Below are positions 1 through 6,262 of a stretch of 7,614 nucleotides of DNA, one piece after another. Position 1 is the first letter of the stretch. Each line of letters begins with the position of its first letter. Source of the stretch: DRGT01 sp035685445 (GTDB lineage: Archaea > Thermoproteota > Nitrososphaeria > Nitrososphaerales > Nitrosopumilaceae); assembly GCA_035685445.1 (NCBI GenBank), contig DASSAK010000079.1, positions 1 to 7,614 on the forward strand, given 5' to 3'. The notes under the pieces were generated by a model, which had not been told where the DNA came from, did no database searches, and saw only the letters and a list, made by a program, of their open reading frames with translations. The translations under genes and the position numbers were made by a program.

Positions 1-796
1 CAAGATCTTGTTTCTTTGTTTCTCCTAAAGATGCAAATGCGAACATTGTTTCCTCAGTACAACTACTGTCTGGATGACCTAGTCCAGCTGCATGACCGAC
101 TTCATGTGTTGCAATATTAAGGAAATCCATAGTGTCGGGCTCGCCAGTAAGACTCCAGGAAGTGAATTCAACTTGATCATAAACCTGATTCCATTCAACT
201 AATTCTCGTTCTGAGGGCGGTCCTCTAAAAATTCCCCATACTATTGTTACTGCTATAGAGTTGGAGCCATCTACATCGCCAAAAAATACTTCATTCTTGT
301 TGTCAGGTTCGTTATTCATAACTCCATCAACATTTCCTGACACCTCTATTCCAAAAATATTTCCGGTTGTAGAATCTTCCCAAGTTTGGATAGCAGTTGC
401 GATTTTAGATCTAACCCCATCTTCATTTAATCCAACAGTATTTGATGGATCAACTAGATAGTCTTCAATCGTATTCCATTTTACCCCATTAGCTAAAAAT
501 GCAAAACATGTACTAGTTGGTTCATCATTACTACCAGGTCCTCCATTACCTGGACCTCCATTATGTCCTGTTTTATGATGATATGCTACTATTCCATCAA
601 CAATTTTGCCTTCATGAATTGCAGTTCCAATGTGATATATTCCAGGAGCAATCTCAACAGCATTGGCAGGAAGTTTGAAAACATATTTTGCTCTGTCATT
701 AGCTTTTTCATTTGGTTCTGCAATTGCAGGAGAATTAATCATAAATCCTGATGATAACATAATAACAGAAAGAAGTATTGCAGCTAAAACTTTCAC
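1..796 (-). CDS. Secreted matrixin-like zinc metallopeptidase (3' end beyond window)
   Basis: Probable extracellular zinc endopeptidase of the metzincin/matrixin type. I see 265 codons; the frame is still open at the left edge. Residues 1-26 form a signal peptide (Lys, hydrophobic stretch, AIA before Glu27). Residues 78-89 are Gly/Pro/Asn-rich, a likely linker. The catalytic motif HEVGHAAGLGHPD at 231-243 fits HExxHxxGxxHxD: H231, H235 and H241 as zinc ligands, E232 as base. M251 is a plausible Met-turn. C97 and C246 are the only cysteines and could form a disulfide. The start is GTG at 796: an in-frame TAA lies four codons upstream, and the nearby ATG (806-804) is out of frame. There is no SD, and a TATA-like box about 25 bases upstream suggests a leaderless mRNA. 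It is separated from the radical SAM gene by 91 bases and is probably a separate transcript. The family call is firm; the substrate and any further C-terminal domains are unknown. Confidence 0.85.
   Translation of the reverse strand, partial: MKVLAAILLSVIMLSSGFMINSPAIAEPNEKANDRAKYVFKLPANAVEIAPGIYHIGTAIHEGKIVDGIVAYHHKTGHNGGPGNGGPGSNDEPTSTCFAFLANGVKWNTIEDYLVDPSNTVGLNEDGVRSKIATAIQTWEDSTTGNIFGIEVSGNVDGVMNNEPDNKNEVFFGDVDGSNSIAVTIVWGIFRGPPSERELVEWNQVYDQVEFTSWSLTGEPDTMDFLNIATHEVGHAAGLGHPDSSCTEETMFAFASLGETKKQDL
533..562 (-). repeat. Tandem 15-base repeat encoding NGGPG-NGGPG linker
   Basis: Two adjacent 15-base units (533-547 and 548-562) differ at only two positions. On the minus strand they encode two Asn-Gly-Gly-Pro-Gly units. 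This lies between the N-terminal part and the catalytic region of the secreted metallopeptidase and probably acts as a flexible linker. Such units can vary in copy number between strains. Confidence 0.7.
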
Positions 797-817
797 AAAA
801 AAACATTACAAAATATC

Positions 818-825
818 TATTTAAG
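818..825 (-). promoter_or_regulatory. TATA-like box for the metallopeptidase gene
   Basis: On the minus strand this reads CTTAAATA, centred about 25 bases upstream of the GTG at 796. That is the distance expected for an archaeal TBP/TFB promoter whose transcript begins at or next to the start codon. It supports the GTG start and a leaderless message. Inferred from motif and spacing only. Confidence 0.5.
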
Positions 826-846
826 ATATTCGTATTTATTATCCGT

Positions 847-885
847 AAAAAATGATTTTAAATGATTTTGAATTACCAAATTTGG
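847..885 (-). terminator. Likely terminator region of the radical SAM gene
   Basis: Two bases past the TAG stop of the radical SAM gene is the perfect 10-base palindrome CCAAATTTGG (876-885). Reading the minus strand, it is followed by T-rich DNA containing two tandem copies of a 10-base unit (plus strand AAATGATTTT at 850-859 and 860-869). The region ends in six Ts (847-852). Archaeal RNA polymerase terminates on T-rich tracts, so this is a reasonable terminator. The palindrome is too short and AT-rich to be a strong hairpin. Confidence 0.45.
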
Positions 886-887
886 AA

Positions 888-1856
888 CTAGTGTGGAATC
901 ATGCCGGTTCCTTTTAATCCATAACCCAGTAAAACAGAATAACACCCAAGGCCGCACTCTTCGCATCTTGGCTTCATAGAATTTTTTTCTGCACTGCCAA
1001 TACAACACGGCATCTTTTCTCTTCCCATGTGATCAACTGAAACAATTGCCCATGTAGGACAATCAATTGGGGTCGTTCCTTTTCCACCCCAGCTTTTCTT
1101 CATTAATTCTAGCTGACTAGGGGGATTGATAATGTAGTCTTTGTATCCATTTTGTTGCATTTCAAGTAAATCATCAATCACCTTGTTTCGTTCTTCACCA
1201 AAGGGAAGCCATAGGGGATCACCTTCCACAAACGGAGTATGAAATTGAACGCCAAACTTGTTTGTATAATCTTTCCAGTCTTCAATAACATCTTTGACTG
1301 TTTTGTAGTTTTGAGAGTTTATTGTCATGGAAATCCAAATGTCTTTCCAAGCCTTTTCGCCATTATTTTTTACATAATCTAAAACATTTTTTCGCGTTTG
1401 CTCCCAAGCACCTTCTCCCCTAATTTTATCATGAATTTTTTGTGTTCCATCAATTGAAATCCAGTAAAAGTAAATGTCCTTTAAATTAGGTAGTGGATAG
1501 GTTCCATTAGTTACAACACATGCTCTTTTTGGAAATTCTTTAACAAACAACTCTACAACGTCAGGCCGCATCATTGGTTCACCGCCAACTAGCGTCACAA
1601 TGAAAACGTGTTGTTTTTTGAACTTCTCATCAATTACTTTTTTCCATTGTTCAACTGTTAGGTCTTCATTTTCCTTTCTATTCAGCCACCAATAGCAATG
1701 TGTACAGTGCAGATTACAAACGTTGATGATGTCAGCTGAACCATAAAATGGGCTTTTTTTGTTAAACAGCTTGTATCCAGCATATTTCAAACCAAGATGA
1801 AAGTATTGAGGGGATTCTTTCATAATTTGTGTGAATCCACGTCCCATTATTTCCAT
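888..1856 (-). CDS. Radical SAM enzyme with cysteine-rich C-terminus, substrate unknown
   Basis: A 322-residue radical SAM protein. C47, C51 and C54 (CNLHCTHC, Cx3Cx2C) ligate the [4Fe-4S] cluster that cleaves S-adenosylmethionine. GGEP at 91-94 is the SAM amino-group motif, and WISIDG (about residues 142-147) is typical of the barrel. The C-terminus has C266, C284, C285, C298, C301 and C305, resembling a SPASM or twitch domain that would bind a second Fe-S cluster. The spacing is not the textbook SPASM pattern as I remember it. Overall shape recalls HpnH-like and peptide-modifying enzymes, but nothing identifies the substrate. There is no signal peptide or transmembrane segment, so it is probably cytoplasmic. 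The first ATG is favoured over the ATG at codon 4 because an SD sits 6 bases upstream of it. It lies 66 bases downstream of nadA behind a T-tract and its own TATA-like box, so it is probably transcribed separately. Confidence 0.85.
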   Translation of the reverse strand: MEIMGRGFTQIMKESPQYFHLGLKYAGYKLFNKKSPFYGSADIINVCNLHCTHCYWWLNRKENEDLTVEQWKKVIDEKFKKQHVFIVTLVGGEPMMRPDVVELFVKEFPKRACVVTNGTYPLPNLKDIYFYWISIDGTQKIHDKIRGEGAWEQTRKNVLDYVKNNGEKAWKDIWISMTINSQNYKTVKDVIEDWKDYTNKFGVQFHTPFVEGDPLWLPFGEERNKVIDDLLEMQQNGYKDYIINPPSQLELMKKSWGGKGTTPIDCPTWAIVSVDHMGREKMPCCIGSAEKNSMKPRCEECGLGCYSVLLGYGLKGTGMIPH

Positions 1857-1862
1857 TAGTTA

Positions 1863-1868
1863 ATCACC
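1863..1868 (-). promoter_or_regulatory. Shine-Dalgarno site of the radical SAM gene
   Basis: On the minus strand this reads GGTGAT, complementary to the ATCACC in the conserved 3' end of 16S rRNA. It lies 6 bases before the ATG at 1856. The ATG at codon 4 would be 15 bases away, so this site decides the start. Confidence 0.6.
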
Positions 1869-1894
1869 ATTAATTTCAATCAGACTTTATGGCA

Positions 1895-1901
1895 CTTAAA
1901 G
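1895..1901 (-). promoter_or_regulatory. TATA-like box of the radical SAM gene
   Basis: CTTTAAG on the minus strand, centred near 1898, would place the transcript start near 1872. That leaves a leader of about 16 bases containing the GGTGAT ribosome site. Promoter and SD spacing agree with each other, but there is no experimental support. Confidence 0.4.
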
Positions 1902-1910
1902 TATTTGCGA

Positions 1911-1922
1911 AAATTAAAAAAA
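1911..1922 (-). terminator. Poly-T terminator directly after nadA
   Basis: The minus strand reads seven Ts (1916-1922) immediately after the nadA TGA, followed by AATTT. This fits an intrinsic archaeal T-tract terminator and would end the nadX-nadA transcript before the radical SAM gene. Confidence 0.5.
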
Positions 1923-2870
1923 TCAACTAATGGCAAGCATTCGATCAATTGCTAGACGAGCTTTATCAGCAGTTTCTTTTGGAACTTTGACTTGGTATTT
2001 TTCTTGCATAAGAGAGTCATAGACTTTCTCAAGGGTTATCATTTTCATGTATTGGCATTCAGCTTTATCTGAAGCTGCAACAAATGTTTTTCCAGGATTT
2101 TGCTTTCTCATCCTATACAAAATTCCAGTTTCGGTTGCAACAACAAATTGATTTGCGTGTGATTGATTTACGTGCTTCATCATTCCTTCAGTTGAGAGAA
2201 TTTGGACCTGTCTTCCATTGTAGCTGCCAGATGCAACATCATAAAGCATCGGGGTTGTGCAGCTACATTCTGGGTGAACTACAAATTCTGCATTTTCCAT
2301 AGAATCAAGTTTTTTCTGAATATTTTCTGGACTAATTCCTGCATGAACATGGCATTCACCAGCCCATATCAGCATGTTCTTTCTTCCAGTCATTTTTGCA
2401 ACATAAGAGCCCAAAAACATATCAGGCAAAAACAAGATCTCTTTATCTTCTGGAATTGATTTTACAACATTAACTGCATTTGATGATGTGCAACAATAAT
2501 CTAACTCTGATTTAATGTCAGCAGTAGTATTTACATAACCAACAGCTACAGCGCCAGGGTGTTCTTTTTTCCATTGTCTAAGGTCATCAACTGTAATAGA
2601 ATCTGAAAGAGAACATCCAGCTTCTAAATCTGGAATCAAAACTTTTTTCTGAGGACTAATTATTGCAGCAGTCTCAGCCATAAAGTGAACTCCACAGAAC
2701 AAAATTGTTTTGTGAGGCGTTTTTGCAGCTTGTCTTGCAAGTCCAAGTGAATCACCAACAAAATCTGCAATGTCTTGGACTTCGGGAACTTGGTAGTTGT
2801 GTGCAAGAATTACTACATCTTTTTCTTTCTTCAATCTTAGAATTTCTTCTTTTAAGTTCAAACAGTACAA
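1923..2870 (-). CDS. nadA: Quinolinate synthase NadA
   Basis: Condenses iminoaspartate with dihydroxyacetone phosphate to give quinolinate, the second step of de novo NAD synthesis, using a [4Fe-4S] cluster held by three cysteines. The likely ligands are C86 (in AGCSLSD), C173 (in GECHVHAG) and C272 (in AECQYMK). Family motifs appear in order: ILAHNYQ (21-27), GVHFMAETA (60-68), YVNTTAD (112-118), CCTSSNA (126-132), LPDMFLG (148-154) and HPECSC (199-204). The length of 315 residues is normal for the family. The FLG...TGRKN...GECHVHAG block resembles Gram-positive bacterial NadA more than the Pyrococcus type, as far as I recall. The start is uncertain: the frame opens with TTG at 2870, another TTG is codon 4 (2861), there is no in-frame ATG near the expected N-terminus, and no SD is visible. 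It lies downstream of nadX with an 82-base gap and is probably co-transcribed with it. Confidence 0.95.
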   Translation of the reverse strand: MYCLNLKEEILRLKKEKDVVILAHNYQVPEVQDIADFVGDSLGLARQAAKTPHKTILFCGVHFMAETAAIISPQKKVLIPDLEAGCSLSDSITVDDLRQWKKEHPGAVAVGYVNTTADIKSELDYCCTSSNAVNVVKSIPEDKEILFLPDMFLGSYVAKMTGRKNMLIWAGECHVHAGISPENIQKKLDSMENAEFVVHPECSCTTPMLYDVASGSYNGRQVQILSTEGMMKHVNQSHANQFVVATETGILYRMRKQNPGKTFVAASDKAECQYMKMITLEKVYDSLMQEKYQVKVPKETADKARLAIDRMLAIS

Positions 2871-2887
2871 AGTCGCTTTTGTAAGAA

Positions 2888-2893
2888 TTTAAA
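2888..2893 (-). promoter_or_regulatory. Possible TATA element upstream of nadA
   Basis: The palindromic TTTAAA here could direct a transcript start near 2861-2866. That would fit a leaderless message beginning at the TTG of codon 4 (2861) rather than at the TTG at 2870. Another AT-rich candidate (ATTAAAG on the minus strand, about 2910-2916) would give a leader of roughly 17 bases before 2870. The sequence does not separate these options, or either from read-through from nadX. Confidence 0.25.
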
Positions 2894-2935
2894 GAAAGGG
2901 AATCATGCACTTTAATTCTTTAATTTTAACACTAA

Positions 2936-2950
2936 TGGCAATTCTTGCCA
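2936..2950. repeat. Perfect 6-3-6 inverted repeat between nadX and nadA
   Basis: TGGCAA (2936-2941) and TTGCCA (2945-2950) are perfect inverted copies around a 3-base loop. The element begins 2 bases past the nadX stop and lies about 66-80 bases before the nadA TTG. It could be an RNA hairpin at the nadX 3' end or an operator for a dimeric regulator of nadA. No T-tract follows it on the minus strand, so it does not look like a standard terminator. Confidence 0.5.
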
Positions 2951-2952
2951 AT

Positions 2953-3771
2953 TCATGTTCCAATTTTAATGTCATCAGAACAAATTGCTCTCAATCGTTC
3001 TATAGCAGAAAGAATTGCCAGTCTACTTGTCTTGGGATTACTCTCATCTGGCACATTTTCAACTTTTAATGAAATTTTTCCAAATTTTCCAGCTGCCTCA
3101 ATTTCATGGGTATTTTGGGTTGTGCCAGGATCTGCTACAATACGAACCATGGTTTTTTCGCTTCCAAGTCCTGACAAGCTTAACAATGCAGCGACATTGA
3201 TGTTTGCAGGAAACAGTGTGACTGCCTCTTTTGATGTTCCTTCAAAAATTGTTGTTTTTTCTGAAATGTTTTCAACATCAATTTCCGAAGTCTCAAAAAA
3301 CTTTGCGCCCTTAAGAGAGCGAGGATGTTTTGTTGTAATTAAGGTGACAGATTCTAATTCTTTTTGAACAGATTTTAAAGCATCAAGACCAGCAATTGCA
3401 CCAGATGGGAGATAAATGGTTTTTTTAAATTCCTTGCATGCATCAGATAATACTTCAAACACAGATTCATCTAACATGGCACCTGCACTCATTATCATTA
3501 GATCTTTTTTATTTTGAATAACGCTTAGTGCCACATCCCTGACAGCATCTTGAGAGGCTGCCTCAACCACCAAATCAACAGGATTTGAAGAAAGTAGATG
3601 AGAGTTTTCAACAATTTCTGGCTTGTTTTTTAATTTTGAAACAAGAGTCTTGGATGCATCTTTTGACTGATCATAAATGTGTGTAAGTATGGCAGGAATT
3701 TTTCCTGAGTCAATTGCCAAGGCGATTTGAGTGCCCATCGCACCACATCCAAGTAAAGCAATTTTTTTCAT
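2953..3771 (-). CDS. nadX: L-aspartate dehydrogenase NadX
   Basis: Oxidises L-aspartate to iminoaspartate with NAD(P)+, supplying the unstable substrate of NadA and replacing the flavoenzyme NadB. It has 272 residues, near the usual family length. The N-terminal Rossmann domain starts at once with GCGAMG (8-13, GxGxxG). It continues with VVEAAS (68-73), SAGAM (95-99) and LPSGAIAGLDA (121-131). The second domain has TTKHP (146-150), FPANINVAALLSL (187-199), VRIVADP (209-215), the catalytic-type His222 in THEIEAAG, and NPKTSRLAILSAI (245-257). The ATG at 3771 is directly preceded by an in-frame TAA, so it is the earliest possible start. There is no SD; an AT-rich TATA-like element about 29 bases upstream suggests a leaderless or nearly leaderless transcript. 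It is the first gene of a nadX-nadA unit and is divergent from nurA. Confidence 0.94.
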   Translation of the reverse strand: MKKIALLGCGAMGTQIALAIDSGKIPAILTHIYDQSKDASKTLVSKLKNKPEIVENSHLLSSNPVDLVVEAASQDAVRDVALSVIQNKKDLMIMSAGAMLDESVFEVLSDACKEFKKTIYLPSGAIAGLDALKSVQKELESVTLITTKHPRSLKGAKFFETSEIDVENISEKTTIFEGTSKEAVTLFPANINVAALLSLSGLGSEKTMVRIVADPGTTQNTHEIEAAGKFGKISLKVENVPDESNPKTSRLAILSAIERLRAICSDDIKIGT

Positions 3772-3795
3772 TTAGATGCAATGAACAGTTTCTTG

Positions 3796-3804
3796 TAATT
3801 AATT
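3796..3804 (-). promoter_or_regulatory. TATA-like box of nadX
   Basis: AATTAATTA on the minus strand is centred about 29 bases before the nadX ATG. It would start the transcript within a few bases of the start codon, in line with the missing SD. The assignment rests on composition and spacing alone. Confidence 0.4.
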
Positions 3805-3808
3805 CTAG

Positions 3809-3831
3809 TCGATACAGGTAAAAATCGATAC
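3809..3831. repeat. Direct repeat TCGATAC x2 in the nadX/nurA intergenic region
   Basis: TCGATAC occurs at 3809-3815 and 3825-3831, 16 bases start to start (about 1.5 helical turns). It lies upstream of the likely nadX promoter and in the middle of the 127-base divergent spacer (3772-3898). It may be a regulator site, but a 7-base repeat can also arise by chance. The rest of the spacer is plain AT-rich promoter DNA. Confidence 0.4.
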
Positions 3832-3865
3832 TTTTTTTGATCCAGAGTGAAAGAACAGTATAACC

Positions 3866-3878
3866 TAAAGATTTTATT
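3866..3878 (+). promoter_or_regulatory. Possible promoter element of the nurA operon
   Basis: An AT-rich stretch (TAAAGATTTTATT) is centred about 27 bases before the nurA ATG. There is no SD in front of that ATG, so a leaderless start from this element is plausible. It is a weak match to a TATA box; TATAAC at 3860-3865 is an alternative that would give a leader of roughly 12 bases. Confidence 0.3.
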
Positions 3879-3898
3879 CAAAGCAACAAAGAATTCGT

Positions 3899-4738
3899 AT
3901 GCTCAACACTGTTTATAAAGACGCAATTCAAAGACGTGAAAAAACACTTTCAATGATAAGAGGTCCTAAATTTGATCAAATTATCCAAAAAGCAAAGCAA
4001 AACTGGACAGAGTATTTACCACAAAAAAAAGAGGCAAGTACAGCTGGGATTGACAGTAGTTTCAACAGTACAAAATTTCAGGGAATGGAGTTATGGGTGG
4101 TAACTGCTGTTTCGGTAGAATCTGATGGACGAATAATAAAGGATCTTCATGATCATGGTTTAGGTTATCCGGATATTGATTTGTCCTCAATGGCAAGCAG
4201 GATGGAAATTGAGGCTTGCAATGCAAGTATAGATGAAGCTGATTTAGTTTTGATGGATGGTTCACTTTATTCACAATTTATGACTAGACAATCTACTCTA
4301 TCATCCACACTTTTGAAAATCATGACAAAAAAAGAAAACGTGATATTTGTTTCAAAAACATCAAACACCCGAATGCAGTTTGCAGATATGGATTCCACTG
4401 CAGGAGACATTTTCTATTATAATCACGCAACACAAAAACCAGGATTTAGCAAGTTGTTTTTAGATCCAAAATATGGAAGTGATAAAATAATTGCGTCTGT
4501 CTTTGCAAGATTAAATGAATACACACCGTTGATAAAATTAGAATTTTTAGGAAAAGATCATTCAGAAGATGAAATTAAAACAGTTTTAGACAAACTTTAC
4601 AAAAACAGCGTGGGAGGATATCCCTATGCGTTGAAACTAGCTCATAACAATTGTAAAATTAGCAACAATGATTTACTTAAACTGGTTAGTCTGTATGGAT
4701 TAAAAACAGAAGTTGGTTCCAGGGAGGTTTTAGAATGA
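3899..4738 (+). CDS. nurA: NurA nuclease (DNA end resection)
   Basis: NurA is the manganese-dependent single-strand endonuclease and 5'-to-3' exonuclease that works inside the HerA ring to resect broken DNA ends. The 279-residue protein has the hallmarks of the family: GIDSS at 50-54 (D52, metal binding), a conserved acidic helix RMEIEA at 101-106 (E104), LMDGS at 118-122 (D120), and a C-terminal GGYPYALKLAH at 239-249 with H249. Length is in the normal range. The ATG at 3899 is the first in the frame after a TAA at 3866-3868 and has no SD, which fits a leaderless operon-initial gene. Its stop overlaps the herA start by 4 bases (ATGA, 4735-4738), so the two partners are probably translationally coupled. 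NurA comes first in this operon, while in many archaea it follows herA-mre11-rad50. Confidence 0.92.
   Translation: MLNTVYKDAIQRREKTLSMIRGPKFDQIIQKAKQNWTEYLPQKKEASTAGIDSSFNSTKFQGMELWVVTAVSVESDGRIIKDLHDHGLGYPDIDLSSMASRMEIEACNASIDEADLVLMDGSLYSQFMTRQSTLSSTLLKIMTKKENVIFVSKTSNTRMQFADMDSTAGDIFYYNHATQKPGFSKLFLDPKYGSDKIIASVFARLNEYTPLIKLEFLGKDHSEDEIKTVLDKLYKNSVGGYPYALKLAHNNCKISNNDLLKLVSLYGLKTEVGSREVLE
4722..4728 (+). promoter_or_regulatory. Strong Shine-Dalgarno site of herA inside nurA
   Basis: GGGAGGT sits 6 bases before the herA ATG within the last codons of nurA. It includes GGAGGT, the full core complement to the 16S 3' end. It fixes the start at 4735 and contrasts with the SD-less operon-initial genes. 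Confidence 0.75.
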
Positions 4739-6261
4739 CCATAGGATTTGTAATTGGCGAATCAAAGCCAACATTGGTTTCAGCACAAACAGCAAGACCA
4801 CTCTCTGTTGGAGAATATGTCATAATTGATTCAATTGATGGAAAACTTTTAGGTTTAGTTGAAAGGTCGTTTGTTTCAAGTGCGGCATTAACTGGAGTCC
4901 ATAACTTTGAAGAAACCGTTGAAAGTAAAGAGATTGCAGAGATCAATAGCAGGGATAAAAGTTTCACATCAAAAGTTGGCATCTTAGGTTATTTACAACA
5001 ATTACAAAAAGGGAAAGCTATAGTTCCTGCAATTCCCCCATTACCAGGTACTGAAATTTTAGAAGCAACAGAAGAGGATCTAGGAGTTATTTTTGATCCA
5101 AAGCAGACAGAATGGATTAGAATTGGTTCTCTTTTAAGAAATCCTTCAATTAATGCAAAGATAAACCTCAACAAAATTGTTTCACGCCATCTTGGAATTT
5201 TAGCGATGACAGGTATGGGAAAAAGTAATTTTGTGTCATTAATTGCAAAGCAAATTTCAAAACTTGATGGAACATTGATTCTTTTTGATTATCACAATGA
5301 TTATGCAGACTTGAGCATACCAAAAATCAACGTAATTGATGCAAAAATTAATCCTAGATTACTTGATGCAAGTACGTTAGCTGATGTATTAGAAATTAGG
5401 GAAAATGCAGACATACAGCAAAGAATACTTCGCCTATCATTTACGCCAGAAGTCAAAGAGGCCAAGCAGTTCTGGGATAGTCTTGATGAAAATGTCGCAC
5501 TAGTTGGTGCAAATCCAGAAAGAAAAGAAGACAGACATTCAGCTGATAGGGTTCGTGATAAAATTGATGATGCCAGACACAGGTTTGCAGATATCTTAGA
5601 TCCGGATATTATGGATCCTATTGGATTAATCAAGGAGGGACGAGTAAATGTTCTAAACATTTCAGAGCTTAGTGAAAAACAAGCAAATGTTGCTCTTGCA
5701 TATTATCTTCAAGAACTACTAAATGATAAAAAAATTGCAACACTTGCAAAAAATTCAAAAACAAAATCAAACAAACGCCATCGCTTTGAATCACCGATAT
5801 TTGTAATCATTGAAGAAGCACATGTGTTTATTCCAAAAGGAGAAGATACACATGCAAAGTATTGGGCATCAAAAATTGCACGTGAAGGAAGAAAGTTTGG
5901 ATTGGGTTTGGGAGTGGTCTCACAAAGACCAAGAAGTATTGATTCAAATGTTTTGAGTCAGATGGGCTCTCTGGCAATAATGAAAATTGTTCAAGAAGAT
6001 GATCAACAACAAATTTCATCTGCTGCAGAATCAATTAGCAAAGACCTGATCAGACAGCTTACTTCACTAAATGTTGGAGATGCAGTTCTAGTTGGACAAT
6101 GGGTGAATTTACCCTCAATTGTGCACATTGAAGAGGTAAAAGGCAAGGCAATAGGTTCTGATCAGAATGCTGTAGGAGAATGGACTCTCAATCACAAGCT
6201 TGAAGGTGTTGGAAAAGAATCAACACAAGAATTAGTTCAAAAAGATCTTTTGTTGGATTAA
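4735..6261 (+). CDS. herA: HerA DNA translocase/helicase
   Basis: HerA is a hexameric FtsK/VirB4-like ATPase that translocates on double-stranded DNA and drives resection with NurA. The protein has 508 residues, the usual size. Residues 1 to about 100 form the N-terminal HAS-barrel. The RecA-like core follows, with Walker A at 157-164 (AMTGMGKS, K163). LILFDYHNDY at 181-190 matches the family's conserved FDxHxDY strand. A charged helical insert covers about 220-300. Walker B FVIIEEAH at 356-363 carries catalytic E360/E361, and VSQRPRSID at 395-403 holds the sensor/arginine-finger region. A basic, low-complexity segment (about 339-350) precedes Walker B and is probably a surface loop. The first Walker A position is Ala instead of the usual Gly. 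The gene overlaps nurA by 4 bases and is followed 1 base later by mre11. No signal peptide or membrane segment is present. Confidence 0.95.
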   Translation: MTIGFVIGESKPTLVSAQTARPLSVGEYVIIDSIDGKLLGLVERSFVSSAALTGVHNFEETVESKEIAEINSRDKSFTSKVGILGYLQQLQKGKAIVPAIPPLPGTEILEATEEDLGVIFDPKQTEWIRIGSLLRNPSINAKINLNKIVSRHLGILAMTGMGKSNFVSLIAKQISKLDGTLILFDYHNDYADLSIPKINVIDAKINPRLLDASTLADVLEIRENADIQQRILRLSFTPEVKEAKQFWDSLDENVALVGANPERKEDRHSADRVRDKIDDARHRFADILDPDIMDPIGLIKEGRVNVLNISELSEKQANVALAYYLQELLNDKKIATLAKNSKTKSNKRHRFESPIFVIIEEAHVFIPKGEDTHAKYWASKIAREGRKFGLGLGVVSQRPRSIDSNVLSQMGSLAIMKIVQEDDQQQISSAAESISKDLIRQLTSLNVGDAVLVGQWVNLPSIVHIEEVKGKAIGSDQNAVGEWTLNHKLEGVGKESTQELVQKDLLLD

Positions 6262-6262
6262 A

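Noticed and set aside
804..806. ATG upstream of the metallopeptidase as an alternative start
   Set aside because: It is in a different frame from the signal peptide and zinc motif, so the GTG at 796 is the only workable start near the N-terminus; a frameshift is not needed.
888..1856. Assigning the radical SAM gene to a named enzyme (MoaA, PqqE, HpnH)
   Set aside because: Core motifs are shared by the whole superfamily, and the C-terminal cysteine pattern and neighbourhood match none of these clearly, so a gene name would be a guess.
2936..2950. Classical hairpin terminator after nadX
   Set aside because: The stem is only 6 bp and no run of Ts follows on the minus strand; nadA also follows at short distance in the same direction.
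2945..3367. 140-codon open frame on the plus strand
   Set aside because: It lies fully antisense to nadX, which has all its family motifs. The translation shows no recognisable domain and no start signal, so it is a shadow frame.
5203..5226. HerA Walker A beginning with Ala instead of Gly as a sign of an inactive ATPase
   Set aside because: The essential GMGKS with K163, Walker B E360/E361 and the downstream Arg residues are all intact. Small residues are tolerated at the first position, so I regard the enzyme as active.
5301..5660. 119-codon open frame on the minus strand
   Set aside because: It is antisense to the conserved core of herA, and its Ser/Leu-rich translation is typical of the reverse strand of a real gene.
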